From: Alkalihalobacillus deserti
GTDB taxonomy: Bacteria; Bacillota; Bacilli; Bacillales; Bacillaceae_D
Assembly: GCF_020734105.1 (NCBI RefSeq)
Contig: NZ_JAJAFR010000016.1
Coordinates: 21,124 to 85,123 of the forward strand
Reading direction: 5' to 3'
DNA: 64,000 nt
The position numbers and the translations under genes are program-made. This document shows positions 48,267-56,875 of this stretch, one piece after another. The stretch's first letter is position 1, and every line of letters begins with the position of its first letter. The notes under the pieces were generated by a model. That model worked only from the letters and a program-made list of their open reading frames with translations. It searched no databases and was not told the origin of the DNA.

Positions 48267-48580
48267 CCCCCAATAATTCTCTCCAGTTACGCTTTAACAC
48301 CTTTTTTAGTGAAGTGCGGAAGCCGGTTAAGATTCTCTCTATATAGCTACGCCAAACAATCAAACAATACAAGTCCTTAACTCACTTTATAATTAAAAAA
48401 TCCCTCACATCATGAGACGAGGGATTAATTTACATGGTTAATTAGTTTGTTTAGAGCATTCGTCAGTCGTGAACCACTAATTGTAATAATTGATAAAATA
48501 TGTATTTGTTATTCGGGGAATAATCCACACATTCTATTTGTTTTTTTCATAATGTAACTATGAAAAAAGGAGTGTTGTCC

Positions 48581-48703
48581 ATGAAGCTAACTTTTGCTGA
48601 AGTTGTTAAACATTTTGAATCAAAGCTTAACCGCAAATTAACGGATGTTAAATACCGTATACTATACTCAAATTTTGTTAAGTCTTCTAAGAACCTCAAG
48701 TAA
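48581..48703 (+). CDS. small protein of unknown function (40 residues), paralogue of 48147
   Basis: ATG 48581 after AAAAAAGGAG (8-nt gap). Product MKLTFAEVVKHFESKLNRKL-TDVKYRILYSNFVKSSKNLK. The first half aligns with the 39-residue protein at 48147, and the upstream sequences (ACTAT..A..GAAAA..GGAG) are also alike, suggesting an old duplication. The second half has diverged and is more basic. Function unknown. Confidence 0.5.
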   Translation: MKLTFAEVVKHFESKLNRKLTDVKYRILYSNFVKSSKNLK

Positions 48704-48756
48704 TCTTTCCTTATTTTTTCCCAGTCCATAATAGTAATTGATTACAGCCATTGAAA

Positions 48757-48836
48757 TGTACCACCTCTGACATAGTATTTACCACCAAATGACAAAAAGT
48801 GTACCAAAGAATGGCAGACTGTTTACCACTGCTATC
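48757..48836. mobile_element. relic of an IS21-like terminus (tandem TGTACCA motifs)
   Basis: TGTACCACCTCTGAC (about 48757), TTTACCACCAAATGAC (about 48778), TGTACCAAAGAATGG (about 48800) and TTTACCACTGCTATCC (about 48820) follow each other at about 21-nt steps. Multiple short repeats inside the ends are typical of IS21-family elements. No transposase remains. Confidence 0.45.
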
Positions 48837-48928
48837 CTTCTGGTGATAAAAGATATAAAACCATATTTCTGAGAATCAAAAATGTAGTAAAAATTTGATT
48901 GATTTTCAAAAACACCGTCTTCTGCAAC

Positions 48929-48985
48929 AGGCCAGATTAACTCTTGTATTACGTAGTAGACTAAAAACTGTGTAACAAGTAATAA
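48929..48985. repeat. dispersed island repeat, copy G (right half)
   Basis: AACAGGCCAGATTAACTC (about 48926-48943), then TATTACGTAGTAGACTAAAA and ACTGTGTAACAAGTAAT (48947-48983), in the order seen in copies A and H. It follows the IS21-like relic and precedes the CBO0543-type gene. Confidence 0.65.
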
Positions 48986-49018
48986 GCCTGATCCAATTAG
49001 TTTTCGGGAACAGGCTTG

Positions 49019-49486
49019 TTAGGAGCTTTTCTGATTATTGCTATGAACGTACGAGAAATTAGAAATGTTATTACTCATTGTAAAGAAACTAATAAATGAA
49101 TTCCATCCTTTATGGAAACTAATTAAACTCGTTCGTTTTTCAAGAAAGTGTTCGATTATACCCATAGGAATACTAAAACATAGTGTTTTAATCAATATCC
49201 CCAGATAATTTGAGGTTTTAGTAACTTGATTATAATAGACACATATTATTGGATATATTAAATAATCAAATACAAAGCTGATATCACAGCATTTAGCTAA
49301 TTTAACTGGATATTTAATATAGCCTCCGCGAACTATTACTTTATCAAGTATGGATGCAAGGAATCCTTTGAACAGAAATACTATCACCCAATCTTTAGCA
49401 GGTGGTTTTCTTGTGATGTTTATACATGCAATTAAACCAAATATTAACAAGAACCTTAAAACGTTTTTTTCAAATGTTTGTTTCAT
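49019..49486 (-). CDS. CBO0543-family membrane protein
   Basis: 155 residues with about four hydrophobic segments (NVLRFLLIFGLIACINI, ILIKTLCFSIPMGIIEHFLE). The wording ITRKPPAKDWVIVFLFKGFL, RGGYIKYPVKLAK and FDYLIYPIICVYYNQ is characteristic of the CBO0543 family, frequent in Bacilli and without known function. GGAGGTGTACCC precedes the ATG at 49486. It stands alone between repeat copies G and H. Confidence 0.85.
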   Translation of the reverse strand: MKQTFEKNVLRFLLIFGLIACINITRKPPAKDWVIVFLFKGFLASILDKVIVRGGYIKYPVKLAKCCDISFVFDYLIYPIICVYYNQVTKTSNYLGILIKTLCFSIPMGIIEHFLEKRTSLISFHKGWNSFISFFTMSNNISNFSYVHSNNQKSS

Positions 49487-49611
49487 GGGTACACCTCCGA
49501 TTTTCAGTTTGTCTTTTATTTGAATTTTTATTCAGATCCGATTAATAGTAAAAAAATGATGTACAGTTCGATCATTATTATGTAATAGAAAAGAAGGGTT
49601 TTGTTGAACTA

Positions 49612-49735
49612 ACGAGGCATAATGTGGAATAAGAAAGTCATCGTTTCCTAATACGTAGTAGACCTAGACTATGCAACAAAAGTCTTCATTTTTAGTTGAC
49701 TTTGTGGAAGAATGTACTTAAGCTAACTACTGTTT
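49612..49735. repeat. dispersed island repeat, copy H (right half)
   Basis: CGAGGCATAATGTGGAATAA (about 49613-49632), then TAATACGTAGTAGACCTAGA (49649-49668), CTATGCAACAAAAGTCTTCA and GACTTTGTGGAAGAATGTAC TTAAG (ending about 49732). This is the fullest right half in the window. Confidence 0.8.
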
Positions 49736-50041
49736 GTTAGTCATGCCTTCCATAGCTAATTGAGGCTCTCTGCCAGTGATATTTTTTTCGTGTGATATAA
49801 ATATTTATATTTAAAAGGAGAAACCCTTTTTTGTTTTTAAAAATTCGATAAAAAAATGGTTGCAAATTATTTGCAACCATTTTTTTATCGCCAACAACCG
49901 TAAGGGCGTTAGTGAATTGGTACTTAAATTTAAAAGTGGGGACTGGCAAAGCCAGTCCCCGAATTTAAAAGGAGGTTTATCTTCGTATTAATAATTAGTC
50001 ATCCGTTTGGTGAATTATAATTCTATTAATATTATTGTCAA
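49736..50041. other. non-coding stretch with two strong hairpins
   Basis: AAAAAATGGTTGCAAAT pairs with ATTTGCAACCATTTTTT (about 49852-49885), and GGGGACTGGC pairs with GCCAGTCCCC around AAA (about 49937-49959). Both are terminator-like on either strand. A 70-codon open frame here is the translated hairpin region and is not considered a gene. Confidence 0.6.
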
Positions 50042-51088
50042 TCATTTTTTTACTCTTGATACAATTTCGTTATTGAGTATGTTTTCGGATTCCAAATTCG
50101 CAGCGTGAGAATATAGAGAACGCCTTCTTTCAATTTCACTCAAATTAGGATAAAGTTTTTTATTTTTCTTATCTACTCGTATATAACCCTGCCTAGGGTT
50201 ATATACGAACCATTCATCGTTATCTATTTTCTCTTTTCTTTCCCTTAGTAAATTATCAAACATAAAGAGTGTCTCTGTAATAATGCCAAATGATGATTTT
50301 GTATCAAGTCTATTTGCATAGTCACGATGTACGTCAAATGGTTGATTATCCTCATATTGTTGCATATATTCCAGTGTAATTATTACTTGTTTTTTAAATC
50401 TTCTAATTGATTGTTCCAAATAATAATGTTCTTCCTGTGTTAAATCTCCATAAATAATAAACAGCAAATCGAAATAAAATCGAGTATCGCCTAAAAAGTC
50501 CTCAACCAGATTAAGGTGTTTTTTTATGATTAAGTAAGTTTTCCGTTCGATTTTTTTAAAGTTCACATTTAATTCTATTATTTGGGGTCTTCTATTAACA
50601 AGATAATCCCAAATAAATGTAAATGTTTCATTCTCTAGGGTTTCCATGTCGAATATTCTTTTCTTCCAATCATCGTTATTTTCAGGCTTTACCTCTATAT
50701 AGTGTCCCTTATCAAAATCGTATAAAAAATAGAAATCGATAGCTTCAACATCCTTTTCTTCCCTAAACCTGTAATCACTTCTTTTTCTAATTTTCTTTCC
50801 GTATCGAAATTGAACATGAACAAGACCTAAGCCAAATTCGCTCTTTTGATAGTCACAAAATTTGTGAAATCCCCAGGGAGGAAATGCTCCTTTAAATATT
50901 TGTTGATCATCCCAAATAGGGAGTTCGATAGTATTTTCATGTAATCTTGCTCCAGTTTTTATATATGGCTTTAAAGTGGATTCATCAAATTCTTTTTGTG
51001 TTATCCTATCGCTTTCTATCTGCTGTATCAAAATTTTGAATTCAGGAATATTTTTTGCTCATAAGAGCTGTTGCTTCATTTGTTTCAA
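50042..51088 (-). pseudogene. unknown protein (about 348 codons) with in-frame TGA at codon 10
   Basis: The natural start is TTG 51088, with GGAGGTGATT directly upstream on the minus strand. It reads LKQMKQQLL, TGA (51061-51059), then AKNIPEFKILIQQIESDRIT without further breaks for about 340 codons. The remaining 329-codon frame from TTG 51031 has no ribosome site. The protein is soluble, charged and aromatic-rich (IELPIWDDQQIFKGAFPPWG, DFYFLYDFDKGHYIEVKPEN). I recognise no domain; the DFYFLYD...HYIEVK stretch recalls nuclease-like or TnsA-like folds only loosely. It lies beside RadC-like and integrase genes. Confidence 0.6.
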
Positions 51089-51214
51089 ATTAATCACCTC
51101 CATATTAAACAATTACCTTATACCATGGTTTTAAAAAAAGTGGATTTTTTTTCACACAATTTTTAAATCGGTGTTATTATCTGAAGGATTTAAAAAGTCG
51201 CAAAAAATGTGCGA

Positions 51215-51249
51215 GCGTTGCGGCAACGATTACTAGTGCGAACTAGTAA
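51215..51249. promoter_or_regulatory. pair of adjacent perfect hairpins before the RadC-like gene
   Basis: CGTTGC-G-GCAACG (51215-51227) and TTACTAGT-GCGA-ACTAGTAA (51230-51249) are two back-to-back inverted repeats in the divergent spacer. Could be operators, a recombination site, or a transfer or replication origin remnant of the element carrying radC. Confidence 0.45.
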
Positions 51250-51287
51250 CAAATACGACAATATAAATGATAAGGAGGTTGCAAGAT

Positions 51288-51767
51288 ATGCAACAACCAC
51301 AAATTGAAGAAAAAAAGACAGTAAGAAAAAGGAGGTTAAGTGTTGTAAAAGTTCAAATGTTGAAGGAAAAAACATTTCCTTATAACACGAACAAAATAAC
51401 AGATCCAACATCAGCAGTACGACTTCTTGAAGAATTTATTGGAAAAGAAGATAGGGAACATTTCGTACTTATTTGTTTGGATACAAAGAACAAAGTAACA
51501 GCTCTTAATACAGTTTCTATCGGTAGTCTTAATTCGGCAATCGTTAGTCCAAGGGAAATTTTTAAAACAGCAATACTAGCAAATAGTGCAAGTATTATTG
51601 TTGGACATAATCATCCAAGTGGGTGTCCCATCGCTTCACGCGAAGATATCAGTGTTACGGAAAGAATTAAAGACGCTGGAAAGTTATTAGGGATAGAGCT
51701 ACTTGATCATGTAATTGTTGGTGACGATGGTAAGTATTTTAGCATGAAGGAAAAAGGATATATTTAA
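51288..51767 (+). CDS. RadC-like JAB/MPN-domain protein
   Basis: 159 residues from ATG 51288 with AAGGAGG 9 nt upstream. The MPN domain is complete: FVLICLDTKNKVTALNTVSI, GSLNSAIVSPREIFKTAILA, the metal motif GHNHPSGCPIASREDISVTE (H-x-H-P with distal Asp), and LLDHVIVGDDGKYFSMKEKG. The helix-hairpin-helix N-terminus of chromosomal RadC is absent; a short basic tail replaces it. Such shortened RadC proteins are typical of plasmids, ICEs and defence islands. The next gene starts 27 nt downstream. Confidence 0.92.
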   Translation: MQQPQIEEKKTVRKRRLSVVKVQMLKEKTFPYNTNKITDPTSAVRLLEEFIGKEDREHFVLICLDTKNKVTALNTVSIGSLNSAIVSPREIFKTAILANSASIIVGHNHPSGCPIASREDISVTERIKDAGKLLGIELLDHVIVGDDGKYFSMKEKGYI

Positions 51768-51793
51768 AGATTTTTGGAAGTGAGGAATTGAAT

Positions 51794-51970
51794 ATGACCA
51801 ACCGACAAGCCATCGGATATATGCTTTTAGCCTGTAAAAAGGCTAATTTAGAAAAAGAGACTGTAAGAAAATTATTTCAAGAAATGTATTGGGAGTTTGA
51901 TTTAAAAACGGTAGAAGAAGCCCAAGAAAATGGGTTTGAATGGTACCACAGCTTAGATGAAGATTCTTAA
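51794..51970 (+). CDS. small hypothetical protein after radC
   Basis: 58 residues from ATG 51794 with GTGAGGA upstream. MTNRQAIGYMLLACKKANLE then KETVRKLFQEMYWEFDLKTV, ending in acidic residues (EDS). Soluble and helical; similar short proteins accompany RadC-like genes on Bacillus plasmids and ICEs. No function known to me. 27 nt from radC, probably cotranscribed. Confidence 0.7.
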   Translation: MTNRQAIGYMLLACKKANLEKETVRKLFQEMYWEFDLKTVEEAQENGFEWYHSLDEDS

Positions 51971-52137
51971 TTATTGGGAGGAGGAAATTTTCCTCCCTAT
52001 TAATGTAAAAAGCTTAATTATGTAATATATCAATTTTCACATCTGATCCGACCACTGTCACGGATCTAAAGCTAAAGTGCAGTCCATTATTAATTCTAAT
52101 GCAAGAGCATTAGGACATACTTGGTCAGATAAGATGA

Positions 52138-53262
52138 ATGAGTATAGATAAATGTTTAGGGAAAATAGATAAAGTTTTTGATAGGGTTAAAGAAAAGTGT
52201 TTGACCTTTGGAAGTCATCACCGAAAGAAACAACTGTCAGATCGAACAATTAAAACATATCGTGATGTGGTCAAAGCATATGCAAATTATTTATATCGTG
52301 AACACGGAATTTCTGATTTAGCACGAGCGAAACCGAGGTATGCTTATGATTATATTGATAATCAAATTAAAAAATATCAAGTTAATGATCCTAATGTTTC
52401 AGCTTATACAATGCGGCGTTTCGCCCACGCCCTCCATTCTTTTCATGAAGCATCTAAGGTAACTGGTGTTTATAAGGGGAAAGTAAAAGTAGGGGATAAG
52501 AGGGTTATTTTAAAAAAGATTACAGATGCAGGGATTTATAGAAGAAGTGTTGATTCAAAAGCATTAAAGGCAAATCATTCAGACTATGAAAAGGTGCAAT
52601 GTTGAATTTTAAAACTCCGTTCACCAAATGCAGAAGTCATATCAAAAATCCATCAAGTACAAAGATATTTGGGTGCACGAATAACTGAAGCTATCTCCTT
52701 AAAAAAATCCGATTTAATATTTAACAGTGATGGCTCTTTAACAGCCCGAATAAAAGGGAAAGGAGGGTTAGTTCGTTTTGTAAAAACAACAGACAGTGAA
52801 ACGATAAAAATGTTGGAAAACCAGGTAATGGACAAAAAAGAGGGTGCACCTGTTTTTCAGATAAAGAATATTGAACATCAGGATAAATCAATTCGAAATT
52901 CAAAAAACCAAGTAGAAGAGAATATACGAAAGGCTGCTTTAAAAGCTGGTGTTGATAGAGATGGTAAAAAGTACAGTTCGCACTCAGGTAGGAAATGCTA
53001 TGCACAGGCTCAAATGGATAATTACTGTAAAATGACAATTTCTCAATTAAAACGGCAAGTTGCCGATAAAATTGCATTAGATCCAAATTTAAAACAAAAA
53101 CTCAAGAATACACTGAAAAACATTCGGTCAAAGATTAAGGATGAAGACCGCTCAAAACGTCAGTTGTCTCATAAAGAATTATGCCAATGGCTTACATCTG
53201 CGGATTTAGGTCATGGGAGAATCGATATAGTTCGTTTTTATGCTGAATATCGTTTAATGTAG
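52138..53262 (+). pseudogene. tyrosine recombinase (integrase) with in-frame TGA
   Basis: A single frame of 375 codons is broken by TGA at 52603-52605. Before it: the SAM-like core-binding domain (LSDRTIKTYRDVVKAYANYL). After it: the catalytic domain with the first Arg in LGARITEAISLKKSD, the HxxR pair in SSHSGRKCYAQ, and the late His and probable Tyr in ADLGHGRIDIVRFYAEY. The start at ATG 52138 has no good site and the true N-terminus may be lost; 52010-52137 holds no clear gene. It probably belonged to the mobile element that brought radC. Confidence 0.8.
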
Positions 53263-53409
53263 TACAGTTTTAATGGATTATTATGGAGTATTATTAAAAG
53301 GCAATATTAAAATGACAGGATGTTGTAGCAAGAAGACTTATGAATAATTGTGTTAAAATAATTATTAAACTATAAGTTTAGACAATGAATATAAAATGAG
53401 GTAATAATA

Positions 53410-54321
53410 ATGTTAAAATCTAAGCCGATTTATGTTGAGACACTAATAAATAGTGATATCGAAAAAGTATGGGGATACACACAAGATCCCGAAATACATC
53501 AACAATGGGATTTACGTTTTTCCAATATTGACTATTTGCCAAAAGAAAAAGAAAATGATCCACAAAGGTTTCTTTACAAAACAAATATTGGTTTTGGAAT
53601 TAGTATTGCAGGTAAAGGAGAAAGTATAAAAACAATACATAAGGATGATGAACGGATGTCCTCGTTAAAATTTTGGACAGATCATCCTTTATCATTAATC
53701 GAAGAGGGGAGCGGGTATTGGAAATATGTTACTACTGATAGTGGAATCAAATTCTTCACTCAATATGACTATAAAACAAGATTTGGCTATGTAGGTAGGA
53801 TTATTGATCAACTCTTTAAACCACTTATGGGTTGGGCTACTGCTTGGAGTTTTGATTGTTTACGATTGTGGTTAGAAAAAGAAATACCTCCTCGTATTTC
53901 CTTTATTAGAAGTATAATTCATTTTATTTCGAGTTTTGTTTTAGCTTTTATCTGGATTTATCAAGGATTAGTTCCTAAGGTTCTTTATCAAGAAGCTGGG
54001 GAATTAGCTTTATTAGAAGGAACAGGATGGTTTCAAGGTCAAGAGGGGCTATTTTTATATGCTTTAGGAACGATTCAAATCATTTTTGGATTGCTTTTCC
54101 TTCGCTTTAGTAGAACAAAATTGCTCCATATAATAAACATTCTAGCTCTTTTGTGTTTAGGATTCGGTGCTTTAATGAGCCAAGGGATCGTTTTTGCTGC
54201 TCCTTTTAATCCAACAACAATAACAATCGCTATGATTGGTTATTCAGTTATTGCTTTGGTAAATATTCGTGATTTACCAAACGCTTCAAACTGTAAAAGA
54301 CAACGAGTTAGTAGAAGGTGA
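53410..54321 (+). CDS. yndG: SRPBCC/DoxX-like fusion membrane protein (YndG-like)
   Basis: 303 residues. The N-terminal half (1-155) is a START/SRPBCC fold (VETLINSDIEKVWGYTQDPE, HQQWDLRFSNIDYLP). The C-terminal half has four membrane helices in DoxX-like order (FVLAFIWIYQGLVPKVLYQE, IIFGLLFLRFS). This two-part protein followed by DUF4166 and YndJ proteins is the layout of yndG-yndH-yndJ of B. subtilis. Function is unknown; the set is expressed during sporulation in that organism as far as I recall. AATGAGGTAATAATAATG is the start context. Confidence 0.85.
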   Translation: MLKSKPIYVETLINSDIEKVWGYTQDPEIHQQWDLRFSNIDYLPKEKENDPQRFLYKTNIGFGISIAGKGESIKTIHKDDERMSSLKFWTDHPLSLIEEGSGYWKYVTTDSGIKFFTQYDYKTRFGYVGRIIDQLFKPLMGWATAWSFDCLRLWLEKEIPPRISFIRSIIHFISSFVLAFIWIYQGLVPKVLYQEAGELALLEGTGWFQGQEGLFLYALGTIQIIFGLLFLRFSRTKLLHIINILALLCLGFGALMSQGIVFAAPFNPTTITIAMIGYSVIALVNIRDLPNASNCKRQRVSRR

Positions 54322-54326
54322 GAACA

Positions 54327-55007
54327 ATGATTTCAATATATGAACAAGCCTTGGGGGAAGATTATAAGCAACTTCATCCTCAATTACAGAAAAAATTTGG
54401 GCTGACAAGTGAAGCAAAAACGGCAAGTATTTGTAAGGGAGTTATGGAGGAAATATGGGGTGGCAGCTCTTATATGTACACATTTCTTCAGCTAGGTACT
54501 CTAAAACATATCACTTTTCCAGAAAGGGGGAGTAACATCCCCTTTACCCTAGAGAATTATGCTTATCAAAATTCCTTCGGTCACGAGTGTATGGCTTGGA
54601 TACGAAAATTTCATTTTGACAAGACGAGACATTTTGATGCAACTATGATATATAGTTCAAAAAGGCGAGGTATAGTAGATTATTTAGGAATTGATCAGGA
54701 CTTGATAACAGACATAGATATTTCTGTGTTAAATAATGGAGGGATTAGACTTTTATCAGGTCCCCTAGTTTTTTATAAAAAAGGTGTGAAAATACCAATA
54801 CCAACATTTTTTTCTGGAATTGCTGAAGCTCAGGAATGGTATGACGAAGATAAAGAGCAGTTTCACATCAATGTCGAGGTAAAGAATAAACATTTCGGAA
54901 CGATTTTTGGGTATAAAGGAACATTTACGATAGATTATTTTAGTTGTAATGATGAAATACCTGAGTATGCAAAGCCAAGAAGGGAAATTTATCTTAAATC
55001 GATCTAA
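54327..55007 (+). CDS. yndH: DUF4166-domain protein (YndH-like)
   Basis: 226 residues from ATG 54327, with GAAGGTGAG overlapping the end of the previous gene. The sequence ISIYEQALGEDYKQLHPQLQ, FGHECMAWIRKFHF and MIYSSKRRGIVDYLG match DUF4166, a soluble beta-rich domain. Middle gene of the yndGHJ-like operon; 6 nt after yndG, 30 nt before yndJ. Biochemical role unknown. Confidence 0.88.
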   Translation: MISIYEQALGEDYKQLHPQLQKKFGLTSEAKTASICKGVMEEIWGGSSYMYTFLQLGTLKHITFPERGSNIPFTLENYAYQNSFGHECMAWIRKFHFDKTRHFDATMIYSSKRRGIVDYLGIDQDLITDIDISVLNNGGIRLLSGPLVFYKKGVKIPIPTFFSGIAEAQEWYDEDKEQFHINVEVKNKHFGTIFGYKGTFTIDYFSCNDEIPEYAKPRREIYLKSI

Positions 55008-55037
55008 TTGTCATTCATGCAATAAGGGAGAATACCT

Positions 55038-56738
55038 ATGAAGAAAATTATTACCGTACAAGCGTCATTAGGACTGCTTTTTTGGCTAATATCTTTTTAT
55101 TTCCTTGATGTTCCACAAATAGAAAGGTTATTACTTTTTGCGATGTTAGTGATCCTTCCATTGACGCTATATTTAACCGAAACGAAAGATCGTAAAGGAA
55201 ATTATTTCAAAACTTATTTGTTAAGCGTTTATCTTTATCCTGTTGCAGCTCTACTAGCTTTTATTTCATTTTTCTTTCCGATTGGTATAACCGCAGGAAT
55301 ACTGTCAATTGCATGGTTGCTTTGGACTTCTCTCGTTTTTTTATATGGCTTATTCAGACTTCTTGCTAGAGGTATATACTTTATTGAGGAAATAAGCATT
55401 GATATTGGATTGATGTATCTCGTTCTTGGAGGAGTTTGGTTTTCAATTTTTCAGTTTGGGTTCGATGTGATGGAATTTGGTTCTATAATTATTCTATTAA
55501 CTGCAATCCATTTTCATTTCTCTGCATTTATTACTCCTATATTTGTTGGTCTATTGGGAAGAGTATTAAGACATTGTGATGGGCATTTACATATTATCTA
55601 TCGTATTATTGCGATTGGTGTAATGGTTAGTTCACTAGGAATTGCAATCGGAATTACTTTCTCTAGATTAATTGAATTTATTTTTGTTGTGGTTTTTGTT
55701 ATATGTTTATGGGCTTATGCTTATTTTACAATTGTTACTATTCGAAAAGACTTATTGAATAAATTTGCTTATGTTCTATTAGTGTTTTCTTCAGGTACAT
55801 TAGTCTTTACGATGGTACTTGCTTTTTATTATGGATTAGGTAGGCTTCTACATATAGAACTTATCTCTATCCCTGATATGGTATGGCTGCATGGTATTGG
55901 GAATGCTTTCGGGTTTGTTTTTCTAGGTGTAATTGGGTGGTTTTTAATAAATCCTAAAATGTATTTTAATCCATATGGTATCCCATATAGTAATTACTAT
56001 GGTCAATGGAGAATTGGAGCGGATTTTTTTCAAGATCACGTTCTTCACGAAGAACATAGTGTTCCTTACCACGGTTTAGTGGATAACTTGAACACTTTTC
56101 AGCAAAAAGGTTTTGAAAAAAATGAAGTTCATCCTGATATTAGAAACTTTTATGAAAATACTTTAGAATATCAATTATTATCAAAAACCTATTGGCATAG
56201 GGGATTTCGTGGTCTATCTCGTTTGTATAAAATATTTAGTTCAAAAATAGAACAAATTAATCTTCCGCTAAATAATGAAGATGGTGAGTTAGTAGTAGAT
56301 AGTAAAATTATCGCATTGGATAGTAATAAGGATGGAAGGCGTAAGGTTCGTGCTTGGATCAGAACATCAAGAAAAACCAAAAAAGCAGTCTTTGTCGCAG
56401 CTTATTCCTACCATGAACATGATAAGAAAGTTTATTTAAATATTGCACTCCCACTTCCTTTTGGACAAATGACGGGTGTACTACGTTTTGAAAATCCACA
56501 TATGGGAAATAAAAGAAATGGGTTGATCCTTACTAGCTTAGAAAAACGGGATGACAAAGGGGATGAAGGAATCTATTATGTTACAAAGTGGTTTACTATA
56601 CGGTTACCACTTAATGAGCGTTTTATTGTTTGGGTACCAGCCTCTACACCAAATAAAATCAAGGCAAGTCATGAAATGTGGATGTTGGGCATAAAATTCC
56701 TTTCAATAGATTATTCAATTGAGAAAACCGAGTCGTAG
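55038..56738 (+). CDS. yndJ: YndJ-family membrane protein
   Basis: 566 residues. About ten helices in the first 330 residues (PLTLYLTE, VYLYPVAALLAFISFFFPIG, MVWLHGIGNAFGFVFLGVIG), then a soluble C-terminal domain (350-566) with PYHGLVDNLNTFQQKGF and ALPLPFGQMTGVLRFENP. This matches B. subtilis YndJ, though the C-terminal part there may be shorter. AAGGGAG precedes ATG 55038. Last gene of the operon and the last cargo gene before recombinase block B. Confidence 0.85.
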   Translation: MKKIITVQASLGLLFWLISFYFLDVPQIERLLLFAMLVILPLTLYLTETKDRKGNYFKTYLLSVYLYPVAALLAFISFFFPIGITAGILSIAWLLWTSLVFLYGLFRLLARGIYFIEEISIDIGLMYLVLGGVWFSIFQFGFDVMEFGSIIILLTAIHFHFSAFITPIFVGLLGRVLRHCDGHLHIIYRIIAIGVMVSSLGIAIGITFSRLIEFIFVVVFVICLWAYAYFTIVTIRKDLLNKFAYVLLVFSSGTLVFTMVLAFYYGLGRLLHIELISIPDMVWLHGIGNAFGFVFLGVIGWFLINPKMYFNPYGIPYSNYYGQWRIGADFFQDHVLHEEHSVPYHGLVDNLNTFQQKGFEKNEVHPDIRNFYENTLEYQLLSKTYWHRGFRGLSRLYKIFSSKIEQINLPLNNEDGELVVDSKIIALDSNKDGRRKVRAWIRTSRKTKKAVFVAAYSYHEHDKKVYLNIALPLPFGQMTGVLRFENPHMGNKRNGLILTSLEKRDDKGDEGIYYVTKWFTIRLPLNERFIVWVPASTPNKIKASHEMWMLGIKFLSIDYSIEKTES

Positions 56739-56875
56739 GTGAAGTGTTTTAGAAAGAACGATGAATATCTTATGTTATTTAGTCTCCTTTTAAAGCATTA
56801 TTAATAAAGTAGGTGAATACTGCTACATTTTATTTGGTTACACTGGTTGTCAATAATACAAATTCAAGTCATGTG

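Noticed and set aside
48547..48729. 60-codon minus-strand open frame
   Set aside because: Shadow of the 40-codon plus-strand ORF, which has the proper ribosome site; this one has none.
49737..49949. 70-codon minus-strand open frame
   Set aside because: Translates two terminator-like hairpins (repeated K/N/Y-rich residues); no start signal.
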